Positions 52,779-61,583 are shown, counted from the first letter of the stretch. The stretch: 64,000 nt of DNA from JBBRBB01 sp038206235 (GCA_038206235.1 JBBRBB010000022.1:9914-73913); one strand, 5' to 3'. The notes: generated by a model not told the origin, from the sequence alone. Numbers and translations are program-made.

Positions 52779-53195
52779 TTATTCCTTTTCTCCATGACCT
52801 TCCGGTTTCTTTTCCACCTTCTGCATGCTTGCGTCTTTATGATGCCTGTCGTAATTATTTTTTAATATTTTATAAGAATTGCCATCTGCAAGAAATGAAA
52901 CAATGAACCATACAAAAAGAAAGAGCGGAACAATCACTGTCATTACAAGATTTCTTACTTCATGCTTCAGGTGCATAAAATATCCTACAATATAAAATGC
53001 TTTTGCAAGCATCAAAATACAAATAACTCCTTTTATAAAATGTTTTAAAAGCCCATCAGCCATGCCAATCATAGAATAGCCCAATCCCAATTCTACCAAA
53101 GTAAGCACACTAAGAATAAGAGTTACTTTCATTATTTCTTTTTTTCCCCCGCCTACATGGTGTTCGTGTTCTAACGATGCAATGGTATGCTCCAT
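52779..53195 (-). CDS. Cytochrome oxidase subunit IV-like protein
   Basis: This 138-residue membrane protein has three hydrophobic segments (about 22-40, 50-72 and 80-102), as in prokaryotic COX4/CyoD-like subunits. The motif AKAFYIVGYFMHLKHEVR in helix 2 is conserved in this family. The C-terminal tail is charged. It follows the subunit III gene by 24 bases and belongs to the same unit. It stabilises the terminal oxidase. Confidence 0.88.
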   Translation of the reverse strand: MEHTIASLEHEHHVGGGKKEIMKVTLILSVLTLVELGLGYSMIGMADGLLKHFIKGVICILMLAKAFYIVGYFMHLKHEVRNLVMTVIVPLFLFVWFIVSFLADGNSYKILKNNYDRHHKDASMQKVEKKPEGHGEKE

Positions 53196-53219
53196 CAGTA
53201 AAAAATTTATTTTTTAAAA

Positions 53220-53894
53220 TTATATCAGGTAAAAACAGGTAAATACAAATACCCAAACAAGGTCAACAAAATGCCAATACAAACCTGCTTTCTCTATCAT
53301 AAGGTAATGACCTTTTCTTTCAAAGGTTCCTCTTAGTGTCATGATAAGCATAATAATATTAATGCACACTCCCGAAAATACATGGAACCCGTGAAAGCCG
53401 GTTATGGTAAAGAAAAAGTTTGTAAAGTTTGTTGTAGAGGCTGTGCCATCAGCATTAAGAAAAGGGTTGCGCCCCCACCATGCGCCTTCGCTGTGCAGGT
53501 GTGTCCATTCCCATGCCTGACAGCTTAAAAAAGCTAATCCGCCAAGAATAGTTAGTATTAGATATTTTGCTACCGTTTTCTTATCCATATCATGACCCGC
53601 ATGCACTGCTAATACCATAGTTACTGAACTTATGATAAGAATAAAAGTCATCAGGCTTACAAACAACAAAGGAAGCCCTGCACCCATGCCGGGAAACGAA
53701 TTAAAAACATAGTTGGGATTTGGCCATCCATTGGTGGCAAAGCGTGTGGTTCCGTAGGCAATTAAAAATGCTCCAAAGGTAAAAGCATCACTCATGAGAA
53801 AATACCACATCATCAATTTGCCATATTCAACATTAAAGGGACTTTTTCCGCCACTCCATAATTTTGTTGCAGATGCAGTTGTTGCCGAAGTCAT
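53220..53894 (-). CDS. Cytochrome c oxidase subunit III (second copy)
   Basis: This 224-residue membrane protein has seven hydrophobic segments, as in haem-copper oxidase subunit III. Conserved features are FNVEYGKLMMWYFLMSDAFTFGAF, seen here as GKLMMWYFLMSDAFTFGAF; the FTITGFHGFHVFSG motif with two His; and the terminal YWHFVDLVWVFVF. It is one of two subunit III genes in the window; the other is at 55380-55952. Two tandem copies are usual in Bacteroidota. Here about 1.5 kb of other genes separates them. Confidence 0.92.
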   Translation of the reverse strand: MTSATTASATKLWSGGKSPFNVEYGKLMMWYFLMSDAFTFGAFLIAYGTTRFATNGWPNPNYVFNSFPGMGAGLPLLFVSLMTFILIISSVTMVLAVHAGHDMDKKTVAKYLILTILGGLAFLSCQAWEWTHLHSEGAWWGRNPFLNADGTASTTNFTNFFFTITGFHGFHVFSGVCINIIMLIMTLRGTFERKGHYLMIEKAGLYWHFVDLVWVFVFTCFYLI

Positions 53895-54045
53895 TTAATA
53901 AAGAGTATTGTGTAAACAAAGTTATTGGCTGATATTGAAAGGAACCAAAAAAAGATGACATTTTTCTTTTGAAAATAATTTTGTAAAAAGGATGTTCTTT
54001 TTATTTTACCCGATTAGAATAGAATTGATAATAAGTGGCACGTTC

Positions 54046-54059
54046 CCGATAACTATCGG
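54046..54059. repeat. Short palindrome CCGATA-AC-TATCGG
   Basis: This perfect 6-bp-arm palindrome lies at the 3' border of the sigma-factor/membrane-protein insert. Similar CCCGATA-type palindromes are common between genes in Bacteroidota. Confidence 0.5.
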
Positions 54060-54060
54060 T

Positions 54061-54657
54061 CTAAGGTTCTATTTCTTTGAGTAACTCTTCTGCTTGCTTT
54101 AGAGAATTATTGTAGAATTTCTTTACCCATTTTGAGAAGAATAACAAGAATATATAACCAAAAGAAAATGCGAAAGTCCAAAAGTATTTATTGTAAGAGA
54201 TGTCTTTTCCGTAGAAGAATTTAGGTAATAAAATAATTATTGAAACCAATAGTAAATAACTAAAAAAAACATTAGCCTGTTGATATTTTTGAAACCGTAA
54301 TTTTTGATATGCAAACTTTTTGATTGTTTCTGCATAAGGTTTATTCAAATCGTCTTTCAAATTGAATTGTGTCAGGCTTAAAAAGCTAATTATTGGCAGT
54401 ATCATTAAAAGCAAAATCGTTATGACACCAATTGATTGTAAGAAAACCGTATCCAATTTATTGAAATTAAAACCTACAAAACTGAGTCCGAGCAAACAAA
54501 CTATTCCGCCTATCAACTCCGGATATTTTATTTTCTTAATTTTCGAATAATACTTTTTTTGTGTCATTTGGTCTATAATTTTAGTGGTTAAAATATTTTG
54601 CTTAGTAGTTTGGCTGGTAACTGATTCCCAATCGTTTTTTAAATCGTCTAATTCCAT
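54061..54657 (-). CDS. Membrane protein co-encoded with a sigma factor
   Basis: This 198-residue protein starts with MELDDLKNDWESV, typical of small Bacteroidota membrane proteins that follow ECF sigma genes. Four hydrophobic segments are visible (near 48-62, 75-93, 130-146 and 158-175). The N- and C-termini are charged and likely cytosolic. It could act as an unconventional anti-sigma factor; this is inferred from position only. It starts 24 bases after the sigma gene. Confidence 0.65.
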   Translation of the reverse strand: MELDDLKNDWESVTSQTTKQNILTTKIIDQMTQKKYYSKIKKIKYPELIGGIVCLLGLSFVGFNFNKLDTVFLQSIGVITILLLMILPIISFLSLTQFNLKDDLNKPYAETIKKFAYQKLRFQKYQQANVFFSYLLLVSIIILLPKFFYGKDISYNKYFWTFAFSFGYIFLLFFSKWVKKFYNNSLKQAEELLKEIEP

Positions 54658-54681
54658 AGTTTATAATTTAATAGTTGATTT

Positions 54682-55167
54682 TTATTTAGAAACTTGTTGT
54701 CTTAATTTTTCTTTAATTCGGGATAATTTCGTTCCCACATTACTTTTTGAAATACCAACAATCTCCGCTATCTCTTCGTGACTTTTGCTTTCCAAATAAA
54801 GCATCAAAATACCTTTATCAAACAGGTTTAAATTCATAATGTGCTTTTGTGGTGTTTGCAATTTTTCTTCAAAATCGTCAAGGACTGTTTCAGGAAAATT
54901 TAAAACTCCCAACTCTATTGGTACTGCGGTAACTTTTTTTTTAGTTTTTTTAAGGTGAAAAATAGATACGTTCATCGCAACTCTATACATCCAGGTACTC
55001 AAACTCGAATTCTGTTTAAATGTTTCAAAAGATTTCCATAGGCTGTAAATAATTTCCTGTACTAAATCATCTCTGTCGTCTTTACAATTAGTATAAAAAG
55101 AAGCAACTTTATAAATTACTCTTTCATTTTCTTGTATTGATTTTATGAATATATCCTTTTTCTCCAC
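54682..55167 (-). CDS. ECF RNA polymerase sigma factor
   Basis: This is a 161-residue sigma-70-family factor of the extracytoplasmic-function class. Region 2 holds YKVASFYTNCKDDRDDLVQEI and FKQNSSLSTWMYRVAMNV, here in the usual order and spacing. Region 4 has KSHEEIAEIVGISKSNVGTKLSRIKEKL, a helix-turn-helix. The start is GTG at 55167. Together with the membrane protein downstream it forms a two-gene unit inserted between two oxidase subunit III genes. The regulon is unknown. Confidence 0.92.
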   Translation of the reverse strand: MEKKDIFIKSIQENERVIYKVASFYTNCKDDRDDLVQEIIYSLWKSFETFKQNSSLSTWMYRVAMNVSIFHLKKTKKKVTAVPIELGVLNFPETVLDDFEEKLQTPQKHIMNLNLFDKGILMLYLESKSHEEIAEIVGISKSNVGTKLSRIKEKLRQQVSK

Positions 55168-55379
55168 TAAGATTTTCTTTTTATTGTTCTTATTACTCTA
55201 TTAGTGTAGCCTATTCAAAAAAAATCACAGATAAGAGAATAATTTTTTTAAGTTTTCAATTTTGTGGTCTATGTTGGTGTGTAGTAATAAATAAGCGAAT
55301 GTGTCAACGGAAAAGTGTCTAATTGCTTGCCACCGAATGCTGTGTATGCCAATTGCAGGCAACGCACTGCTTAATCGTA

Positions 55380-55952
55380 TCATCCGATTAGATGAAAAAA
55401 AATAAACAGATAGACCCAGAGAATATCTACAAAATGCCAGTATGTATTGGCAAGCTCTACAGGTAAAACATTATATCTTTTTATTTTATGATTGTATGCT
55501 CTGAAAAAAATAATGAGCAAGGCAATCACCCCGCCCAGCACGTGTAAGGCATGCAGCCCTGTAATAATTCCCAAAAAAGAAGCGGAGGGATTACTACCTT
55601 CACCAATTAATTTAACTCCTTTACTGTACAGGTAATTAAAACCAAATATTTGCAGCGTAGCAAACAGAATGCCCAATGCTGCCGTAATAGTTATTAATAA
55701 ACGATAGCGGGCCATTTCTTTTGCTCTGAAAGATTTTAAGGAAAGATGCATGGTAATGCTGCTTACAAGTATAACAGCAGTGGAAAACCAAAAAATGGGA
55801 GGAAGTGAAAATTGAAGCCAGTTATCCTGGCTGCTGCGTACGATGTATGCGCTGGTTAAGCCGGCAAACATCATTACAATGCTGCCCATAGCAATCCATA
55901 ATGTAAACTTGTGCGGATGAATTCTTTTTTGTTCGCTGCTGCTCGCAATCAT
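55380..55952 (-). CDS. Cytochrome c oxidase subunit III (first copy)
   Basis: This 190-residue protein has five hydrophobic segments. It carries the subunit III motifs FTLWIAMGSIVMMFAGLTSA, ITGLHALHVLGGVIAL and the terminal ANTYWHFVDILWVYLFIFF region. It lacks the two N-terminal helices of the longer form, as is usual for one of the paired subunits. An in-frame TTG precedes the ATG at 55952. It belongs with cyoE and the downstream subunits, though galK and a cupredoxin gene now intervene. Confidence 0.9.
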   Translation of the reverse strand: MIASSSEQKRIHPHKFTLWIAMGSIVMMFAGLTSAYIVRSSQDNWLQFSLPPIFWFSTAVILVSSITMHLSLKSFRAKEMARYRLLITITAALGILFATLQIFGFNYLYSKGVKLIGEGSNPSASFLGIITGLHALHVLGGVIALLIIFFRAYNHKIKRYNVLPVELANTYWHFVDILWVYLFIFFHLIG

Positions 55953-56060
55953 CAAATGTATTTTAAAAGTTGAGCGGCAAAACTACAATGGCTATACTAT
56001 AAAGAATAGATTTATTTTGATACACTATTACTACAAACCACAAACTACAAACTACAAACT

Positions 56061-57215
56061 TCACAAAACATCTGCTCCATCATCTGCTCTTACTTTGTAC
56101 ATCTTCAATTCTTTTTGAAATTTATTTTTATAGCGTTCTTTCAATTCTTTATATAAATCATCAACCGCATTTTCTTTTATTAAATTAATGGTGCATCCGC
56201 CAAATCCTCCGCCCATCATTCTTGCACCTGCTGTATCTGTATTATTTCTTACCGCATCCGCAAGAAAATCGAGTTCATCACAGCTTACTTCATACAGCTT
56301 GCTTAGCCCATCATGCGTTGCATACATTTTTTTCCCGAATGCAATTATATCATTGCGCAATAAATCTTTGCAGGCTGCCAGTGTGCGGCTTATCTCATCA
56401 ATCACATAAAAACAACGCTTATAAATTATTTCATCCATTTCATTTTTATGCTGCTGCAATAGTTTCATAGGCACATCACGAAGCGATTGAATATTGGCAT
56501 CGTACTTTTTTAAAATGGCTGCACCTTCTTCGCATTGTTTTCTGCGAACATTATATTCTCCTGATGCCAATTCATGTTTTACACCGGTATCAAAAAGAAT
56601 AATTTCATAAGAAGGGATATTGAGCGGAAAATATTCATATTCGAGACTTCGGCAATCAAGCTTTATAACTTTATCTTTTTTTCCGTAAAGGCTGGCAAAC
56701 ATATCCATAATGCCCACCTTAGCGCCTGCATATTCATGCTCTGCAGCCTGGCACATTTTTGCTATTTCAAGCTTGTTTATATTAAAACCATATAAATGCT
56801 GAATGCCAAGCGCAGTGGCACATTCAAGCGCTGCGCTGCTGCTCATTCCTGCACCCACCGGCACAGTTGAAGTAATGATGCAATTGAAAGAAGAAACATT
56901 GCATCCCCTTTTATTAAACTGGTCCACAACACCCAACAAATAATTTTGCCAGCTATCATTTGCCGGTTTAATATCATTGAAATCTATTTCAACTCTTTTA
57001 TTTAAATCCAACGCAATCCATTCACCGGTTTGTGACGATGATTTTGCAAAAGCCATATATACAGCTTTATCAATGGCTGCAGGCAATACAAAGCCATTAT
57101 TATAATCGGTATGCTCGCCTATAAAATTAATTCTGCCCGGCGCCCGAACGATTAATTCGGGTGATTGCTGAAACGCATCAGCAAAAACGTTTTTCAGTTT
57201 TTTAAAGTTGTTCAT
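56061..57215 (-). CDS. galK: Galactokinase
   Basis: This 384-residue GHMP kinase phosphorylates galactose at C1 with ATP, the entry step of the Leloir pathway. All GHMP motifs are present: VRAPGRINFIGEHTDYNNG near the N-terminus (galactose binding), PVGAGMSSSAALE (ATP loop) and MMGGGFGGCTINL near the C-terminus. The frame continues upstream to 57302, but the ATG at 57215 gives the family N-terminus and follows a promoter box. Other gal genes are absent here. It sits alone within an oxidase gene cluster. Confidence 0.96.
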   Translation of the reverse strand: MNNFKKLKNVFADAFQQSPELIVRAPGRINFIGEHTDYNNGFVLPAAIDKAVYMAFAKSSSQTGEWIALDLNKRVEIDFNDIKPANDSWQNYLLGVVDQFNKRGCNVSSFNCIITSTVPVGAGMSSSAALECATALGIQHLYGFNINKLEIAKMCQAAEHEYAGAKVGIMDMFASLYGKKDKVIKLDCRSLEYEYFPLNIPSYEIILFDTGVKHELASGEYNVRRKQCEEGAAILKKYDANIQSLRDVPMKLLQQHKNEMDEIIYKRCFYVIDEISRTLAACKDLLRNDIIAFGKKMYATHDGLSKLYEVSCDELDFLADAVRNNTDTAGARMMGGGFGGCTINLIKENAVDDLYKELKERYKNKFQKELKMYKVRADDGADVL

Positions 57216-57230
57216 AATGCGGTAGTAATA

Positions 57231-57238
57231 TAAATATA
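57231..57238 (-). promoter_or_regulatory. -7-like box of galK
   Basis: On the minus strand this reads TATATTTA, one base from the TAnnTTTG consensus, 15 bases before the ATG at 57215. It excludes the longer upstream start. Confidence 0.4.
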
Positions 57239-57380
57239 ATTGCAGACTAAATTTTAATGAATAATAAATTATTTTGAATAAGATTTTTATTCTCAAAGGC
57301 AACCTTAAAAATAAAAATGCAGTTAACTATATATCACTTGCAAAATTCTATCTACTTTTATTGCTATAAAATTTTATGTT

Positions 57381-58280
57381 ATGAAAAAGAACCTTCTTAT
57401 TTTATTTCTATCCTGCATTAGCTTTTTAGCAGTGAATGCCACAATACATCAGGTATCAGTTCAGAATTTTCAGTTTACACCTGCCACCTTTAATGCGGTT
57501 GTTGGTGATACAGTTAAATGGACGTGGATTGATGGCAGCCATACTACCACTTCTGATAATATTCCCACAGGAGCAGCGTCATGGAACAATCCGATGAATT
57601 CAAACAACACTTCGTTTCAATACAAAATAACTGTAGCAGGTACTTATTCATACCATTGCATTCCACATCAGGCATTCGGGATGGTTGCTACTTTTACCGT
57701 CGCAACAATGCCTGTAACCTTAGTAAATTTTGGTGTAACCAGTACTGCCGGAAACAACAACGCATTAATAAGCTGGAGCACTGCTACGGAACAAAATACT
57801 GATCACTTTTCAGTAAAAAGAAGTGTTGACGGAATTCAGTTTGCTGAAATAGCACAAGTAAAGGCAGCAGGCAATTCTTCAACCATTAAAAACTATAGCT
57901 ATACTGATGCAAACATTGGTACTGCTAACAAATATTTGTATTACACGCTGGAAACGGTTGATAGAGATGGGTCAAAACAATTATCTGATATAAAAATGTT
58001 TAGAAATAATTTGGCTGCAGCTAAATTAATAACCAAGCTAAGCCCCAACCCAATTAGCAGTCCCGGGCATTTAATGCTGCAATTCAATGCAGATAAGGAA
58101 GGCTCCATGCTCTGCCGGTTATACGATGCTAATGGTAAGCTTGTAAAAGAGACCGAAATGATGGCAGTATCCGGATTAAACAATGGTCATTTTCATTTAG
58201 GTGATTTGCCTGCGGGCACTTATACTATTGTATTTACATTAGATGGCATTAAAGAAGTTAAAAGCATTGTAGTGCAATAG
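57381..58280 (+). CDS. Secreted cupredoxin (plastocyanin/azurin-like) with T9SS sorting domain
   Basis: This 299-residue protein has a signal peptide ending at AVNA. A type 1 copper domain follows (about 22-107), with ligands His54, Cys93, His96 and Met101 in SYHCIPHQAFGM. Residues 110-205 form a fibronectin-like linker. From about 215 to the end there is a type A C-terminal sorting domain (LSPNPI, LYDANGKLV, LPAGTYTIV) for export by the type IX system. It may be a surface electron carrier; its place among oxidase genes is suggestive only. Confidence 0.85.
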   Translation: MKKNLLILFLSCISFLAVNATIHQVSVQNFQFTPATFNAVVGDTVKWTWIDGSHTTTSDNIPTGAASWNNPMNSNNTSFQYKITVAGTYSYHCIPHQAFGMVATFTVATMPVTLVNFGVTSTAGNNNALISWSTATEQNTDHFSVKRSVDGIQFAEIAQVKAAGNSSTIKNYSYTDANIGTANKYLYYTLETVDRDGSKQLSDIKMFRNNLAAAKLITKLSPNPISSPGHLMLQFNADKEGSMLCRLYDANGKLVKETEMMAVSGLNNGHFHLGDLPAGTYTIVFTLDGIKEVKSIVVQ

Positions 58281-58330
58281 ATTTGTTTTTTACTGATAAA
58301 TTAATTGATGAATAATTAAACAACGTAAAC

Positions 58331-58360
58331 AACGGCTGCAATAAAGCAGCCGTTATTTTT
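58331..58360 (+). terminator. Strong terminator after the cupredoxin gene
   Basis: AACGGCTGC (58331-58339) and GCAGCCGTT (58346-58354) form a perfect 9-bp stem with a six-base loop and a T-rich tail. Confidence 0.88.
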
Positions 58361-58494
58361 AGAAATTATCATGATGAAATGGCTTTCCCGTATTTTATTT
58401 AAATATTTAAAAATGCAAGAAGTGCAAACAAATTGATGGCAGATTAATTGAGAAAGATTGAGAAATATGAATAGCTATAAAAGAAATTGAAAAT

Positions 58495-59442
58495 TTACAC
58501 TTTGTTCGCAAGCAAAGCGAGCAGCACCACAGGCAAATAAATATAACTGCTAAACATTACTCTTCTCGCTGCCTTCACATTCATCTCTGCATAAAGCCTC
58601 ACACATTGTGCCACCATAAAAAGATTGCATGCCAGCACAACCCACATACTTGCCTCGCCGCTGATATTAAAATAATTTGGAAGTAAACCCACTGGAATCA
58701 TTAATACCGCATACATCACGGCCTGCAGCGCGGTAAATTTTGTGGGGCCTTTTTCATTTGGCAATAGCTTAAATCCTGCTGATGCATAATCGTTGTGCGC
58801 CACCCATGCAATTGCCCAGAAATGCGGAAACTGCCATAAGAATTGCAGCGCAAACAAAGCCCATCCCCCGGCATTACTATATTCAGTTCCATTTACATTA
58901 AGGGTGACAAGGGGATTATAGACATCGGTTGCTGCAACCCAGCCAATTAAACAAGGAAGTGCACCCGGCACAGCGCCCACCAAAACCGCCATAGAGCTTA
59001 TTTTTTTTAAAGGAGTATACACCCATGCATATAAAAATAAACTGAGAGCAGACAATAATGCGGAAGACACATTAAAAAAACAGTACATCATAAACACACC
59101 AGTCACTCCCGCAAGTATTGCAAAACCAAAAGCCTCATTCTCACTCATTCTGCCGCTTGCCACAGGTCTTTTGGCTGTGCGTTTCATTAACGCATCAGTA
59201 TCTTTTTCAACTGCCTGGTTAATTGCATTTGCACTGCCTGTAACCAGCATCCCTGCTATAAATAACAGGATTATTTGCAGCCATGAAAATTCAACTATAT
59301 TGGGAGCTAAGAGGTAACATATTACACAGGAAAAAACAACAGTAAAGCTTAACGTGAACTTTGTTAGCTGTATATAATCTTTTACCTTAAGAGCAAGGTG
59401 ATACGATGCGGAAGTATTCGCTGAAATCTCTTTATCAACCAC
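58495..59442 (-). CDS. cyoE: Protohaem IX farnesyltransferase
   Basis: This 315-residue UbiA-family prenyltransferase converts haem B to haem O for terminal oxidases. It has about nine membrane helices. The prenyl-diphosphate site is in NAINQAVEKDTDALMKRTAKRP, seen here as AINQAVEKDTDALMKRT, and the second acidic site is in AHNDYASAGFKLLP. The start is GTG at 59442. In related genomes the cox3 genes usually follow directly; here the cupredoxin and galK genes lie between. Confidence 0.95.
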   Translation of the reverse strand: MVDKEISANTSASYHLALKVKDYIQLTKFTLSFTVVFSCVICYLLAPNIVEFSWLQIILLFIAGMLVTGSANAINQAVEKDTDALMKRTAKRPVASGRMSENEAFGFAILAGVTGVFMMYCFFNVSSALLSALSLFLYAWVYTPLKKISSMAVLVGAVPGALPCLIGWVAATDVYNPLVTLNVNGTEYSNAGGWALFALQFLWQFPHFWAIAWVAHNDYASAGFKLLPNEKGPTKFTALQAVMYAVLMIPVGLLPNYFNISGEASMWVVLACNLFMVAQCVRLYAEMNVKAARRVMFSSYIYLPVVLLALLANKV

Positions 59443-59459
59443 AAAAAATTATTTAGTGG

Positions 59460-59467
59460 CAAAGGTA
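59460..59467 (-). promoter_or_regulatory. -7 promoter box of cyoE
   Basis: On the minus strand this reads TACCTTTG, an exact TAnnTTTG match, 17 bases before the GTG start. Confidence 0.5.
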
Positions 59468-59561
59468 TTAGTAAAGTAATTAGCTTGATTTTGTTTTTTG
59501 GATAAGGCTCTCTTTTTCCTCTGAATGAAATTATAAACCCGGATTTTGCAGAATACTTTTT

Positions 59562-59634
59562 GCATCAGCACAATAGCACATCAGCACATCAGCACATTAG
59601 CACATTAGCACATTAGCACATTAGCCATCAGCAC
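59562..59634. repeat. Octamer tandem array (CACATTAG/CACATCAG)
   Basis: About nine adjoining units of CACATCAG or CACATTAG, with slight decay at both ends. No spacers are present, so it is not a CRISPR array. It lies between cyoE and the racemase relic. Confidence 0.85.
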
Positions 59635-59669
59635 TTGAAAGCACCACGATAAATAAATATATTAAGAGA

Positions 59670-60325
59670 ATGACAAAGCACATAGGAATTGTAGCATGCA
59701 GCTATGAAGGAGCTGCTCTGCTATAAAACAATTTGCAATGAAGGTTCAAAATATTTGGGTGAACATGCGCATTCGGAAGTAAGTCTTCATACGCACCCCT
59801 TACATGAATATATGAAATACATTATGCGGGACGAGGGAATGGGGTTGCCGGTTTGATGATATCATCCGCAAAAAACATTGTGTAAAATTGGAGCAAATAT
59901 ATTAATCTGCCCAGACAACACTATTCATTGATCACTCTCCATTGTTAAGAAGGAAATATCTGCTCCTTGGTTACATATAGCAGAAGAAGTAACAATGGAA
60001 GCCAAGAGGAATCATTTTAAAAAAATAGGCATACTTGGTACAAAATATTTGATGGAAGGCCCGGTTTATCAGGAAAAGTTTAAGAATATAATATTAATTA
60101 TGAAACACCGGCAGAAGAACAAAGAAATCAGATTAATAATATAAAAAAGAATCAAAAAAATATTTATTAAATGTAATTAATGATTTTAAATTAAAGGGAT
60201 GCGATTCAGTAGTTCTCGGGTGTACAGAAATCCCCTTAATTATACTACCAAATGAATTATCATTGCCAGCATTAGATTCTACAAGGATTTTAGCAATGGC
60301 TGCATTAAAAAAAGCTATTGAATAA
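59670..60325 (+). pseudogene. Aspartate/glutamate racemase family pseudogene
   Basis: Conserved pieces of a cytosolic amino-acid racemase occur in order but in different frames. They are MTKHIGIVACSYEG (start 59670), EHAHSEVSLHTHPLHEYMKY, CPDNTIH, APWLHIAEEV, IGILGTKYLMEGPVYQEKF and VVLGCTEIPLIILPNEL, ending in a TAA at 60323-60325. Both catalytic cysteine regions can be recognised. At least four frameshifts and several in-frame stops separate them, so no full product is possible. The decay is advanced but sequence identity is still high, which points to fairly recent loss. Confidence 0.85.
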
Positions 60326-60569
60326 GAAATACAGAATATAACTATCGCACAAAATAAGTATTGTCAATAGTGGGGCTTCACAATGCTTTTGTGCGTGAGC
60401 AAGCACATTGCGATTTCAATGCTCTCAACCTTCATTCCCAATTCAATAATTCATCACTTGCTTCTCAATCTCCTCCGGGATTTCTCTCCATTCATAAATT
60501 GCCGCACTCTTAAATAATATTTCCCCTTCACAGCGTTATTATTTTTTTCAAATTTTAAACCAATATTTT
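60326..60569. other. Spacer with no clear gene
   Basis: On the minus strand a short open stretch near 60440-60545 reads EWREIPEEIEKQVMNY before a stop, like the end of a small helical protein. It has no start codon. I see nothing else here. Confidence 0.3.
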
Positions 60570-60806
60570 ATGATTACCAACAATGTTGACTTTACCATTG
60601 ATGATGGTGCAGTAAACAGTGCCATTGCAAAAATTAATGATGCACGAGACGTTCTCAAAGCCTTCCTCATCGCCAGCTTAACACCAGACCAGCGAAAGAA
60701 ACTCTTTAAAATGGGACCAGACAGTGTACAATATGTAGATGAAAACTACAATTACGCACAGGTTTTAAAACCTGACAGGTTATTTTCACACGACGCGTTA
60801 AATTAA
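60570..60806 (+). CDS. Short hypothetical protein, possibly truncated
   Basis: This 78-residue soluble protein has no signal peptide. It begins with a strand (VDFTIDDGAVNSAI), then a helix and LTPDQRKKLFKMGPDSVQYVDENYNYA. The K-MG-D-S/T-V-V-E pattern is like the first half of a Bacteroidota family of about 160-200 residues that I know only as hypothetical. If so, the gene is truncated, in keeping with its decayed neighbours. Its end overlaps a convergent broken gene by eight bases. Confidence 0.4.
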   Translation: MITNNVDFTIDDGAVNSAIAKINDARDVLKAFLIASLTPDQRKKLFKMGPDSVQYVDENYNYAQVLKPDRLFSHDALN

Positions 60807-61127
60807 TTGCTCTTCCGGTGTTTTGAGTTTAATATCGTATTTTTCTCTAATCGCTTTCATTTCTTTTTTCAAAATGTGAGGGTGTTTCTAAATTTTTCAC
60901 TCAGCTTCTCACGAATTTCTCTCATCATTTGAACAGCGGGCAACTGCAGAAGAAAAATACATTCCGGGAATTATTTGTTTTTTACTGCCATAAGGAACAG
61001 GCATATTACCCATCAGCTCAAATACATTTTCCTTATCTTTTGCAATTGCCATTGGCGGCGATTGTTTTTGCAGCACTGATTTTATTTTTTCAAAAATTTC
61101 TTTTTGTGCTTCGACAGTGAGAGGCAT
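60799..61127 (-). pseudogene. Frameshifted unknown gene
   Basis: The minus strand encodes MPLTVEAQKEIFEKI... to about residue 62 (IIPGMYFSSAV). It then continues in a second frame (VQMMREIREKLSEKF) and a third (KKEMKAIREKYDIKLKTPEEQL), ending at a TAA at 60799-60801. Two small frameshifts thus break a protein of roughly 110 residues. The family is unrecognised. The charged, helical C-terminal part argues for former coding. Confidence 0.5.
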
Positions 61128-61157
61128 AAATTTTTTTATTCAAATGTGGATGATTAG

Positions 61158-61418
61158 CTAAAACTTGAAATACACGAACAGCCGACCAAAGTTTTTACTG
61201 TCGTTTTCAATCCGGTGATAAAGTGGCTTAATATGCGGAAGCTGTAAAAAACGCTCTACTTTTTTACGTAACTGACCGCTGCCTTTGCCCGGTATTATTT
61301 CAACTTCACATATTTTTTTATGAATCGCCTTTTCAAAAGCCTGCTGTAGCGCCTTATCAATTGCAGTGCTGTTGTTGTAAATATCATGCAGGTCAACTTT
61401 TATTCTTGCCATAGTCAT
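61158..61418 (-). CDS. Smr domain protein
   Basis: This 86-residue protein consists of one Smr (MutS2 C-terminal) domain, a nuclease or nucleic-acid-binding fold. The motif VDLHDIY near the start replaces the usual LDLHG. EIIPGKGSGQLRKKVERFL holds the G-K-G-S-G loop, and a final strand (GRLFVYFK) closes the domain. It is short and lacks a MutS part, so it is a stand-alone Smr protein. The frame continues to 61484, but starts at 61418 or 61412 fit better. Confidence 0.8.
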   Translation of the reverse strand: MTMARIKVDLHDIYNNSTAIDKALQQAFEKAIHKKICEVEIIPGKGSGQLRKKVERFLQLPHIKPLYHRIENDSKNFGRLFVYFKF

Positions 61419-61583
61419 TTTAATAAAAATGAAAGGTAATAAAGCATTAACATTATTTGTTTTGTTTACGGAATGGTACTGCATATATTACGTGCAAATC
61501 ATTCTTACAGGGAGAAAGCAGAGAATAATGGTATGATGCAGTTCAATGATGATACCAGCCACAGGCTTAAATTTAAAATGCTA

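Noticed and set aside
59562..59634. CRISPR-like short repeat array
   Set aside because: Units are contiguous octamers with no spacers, and no cas genes are present.
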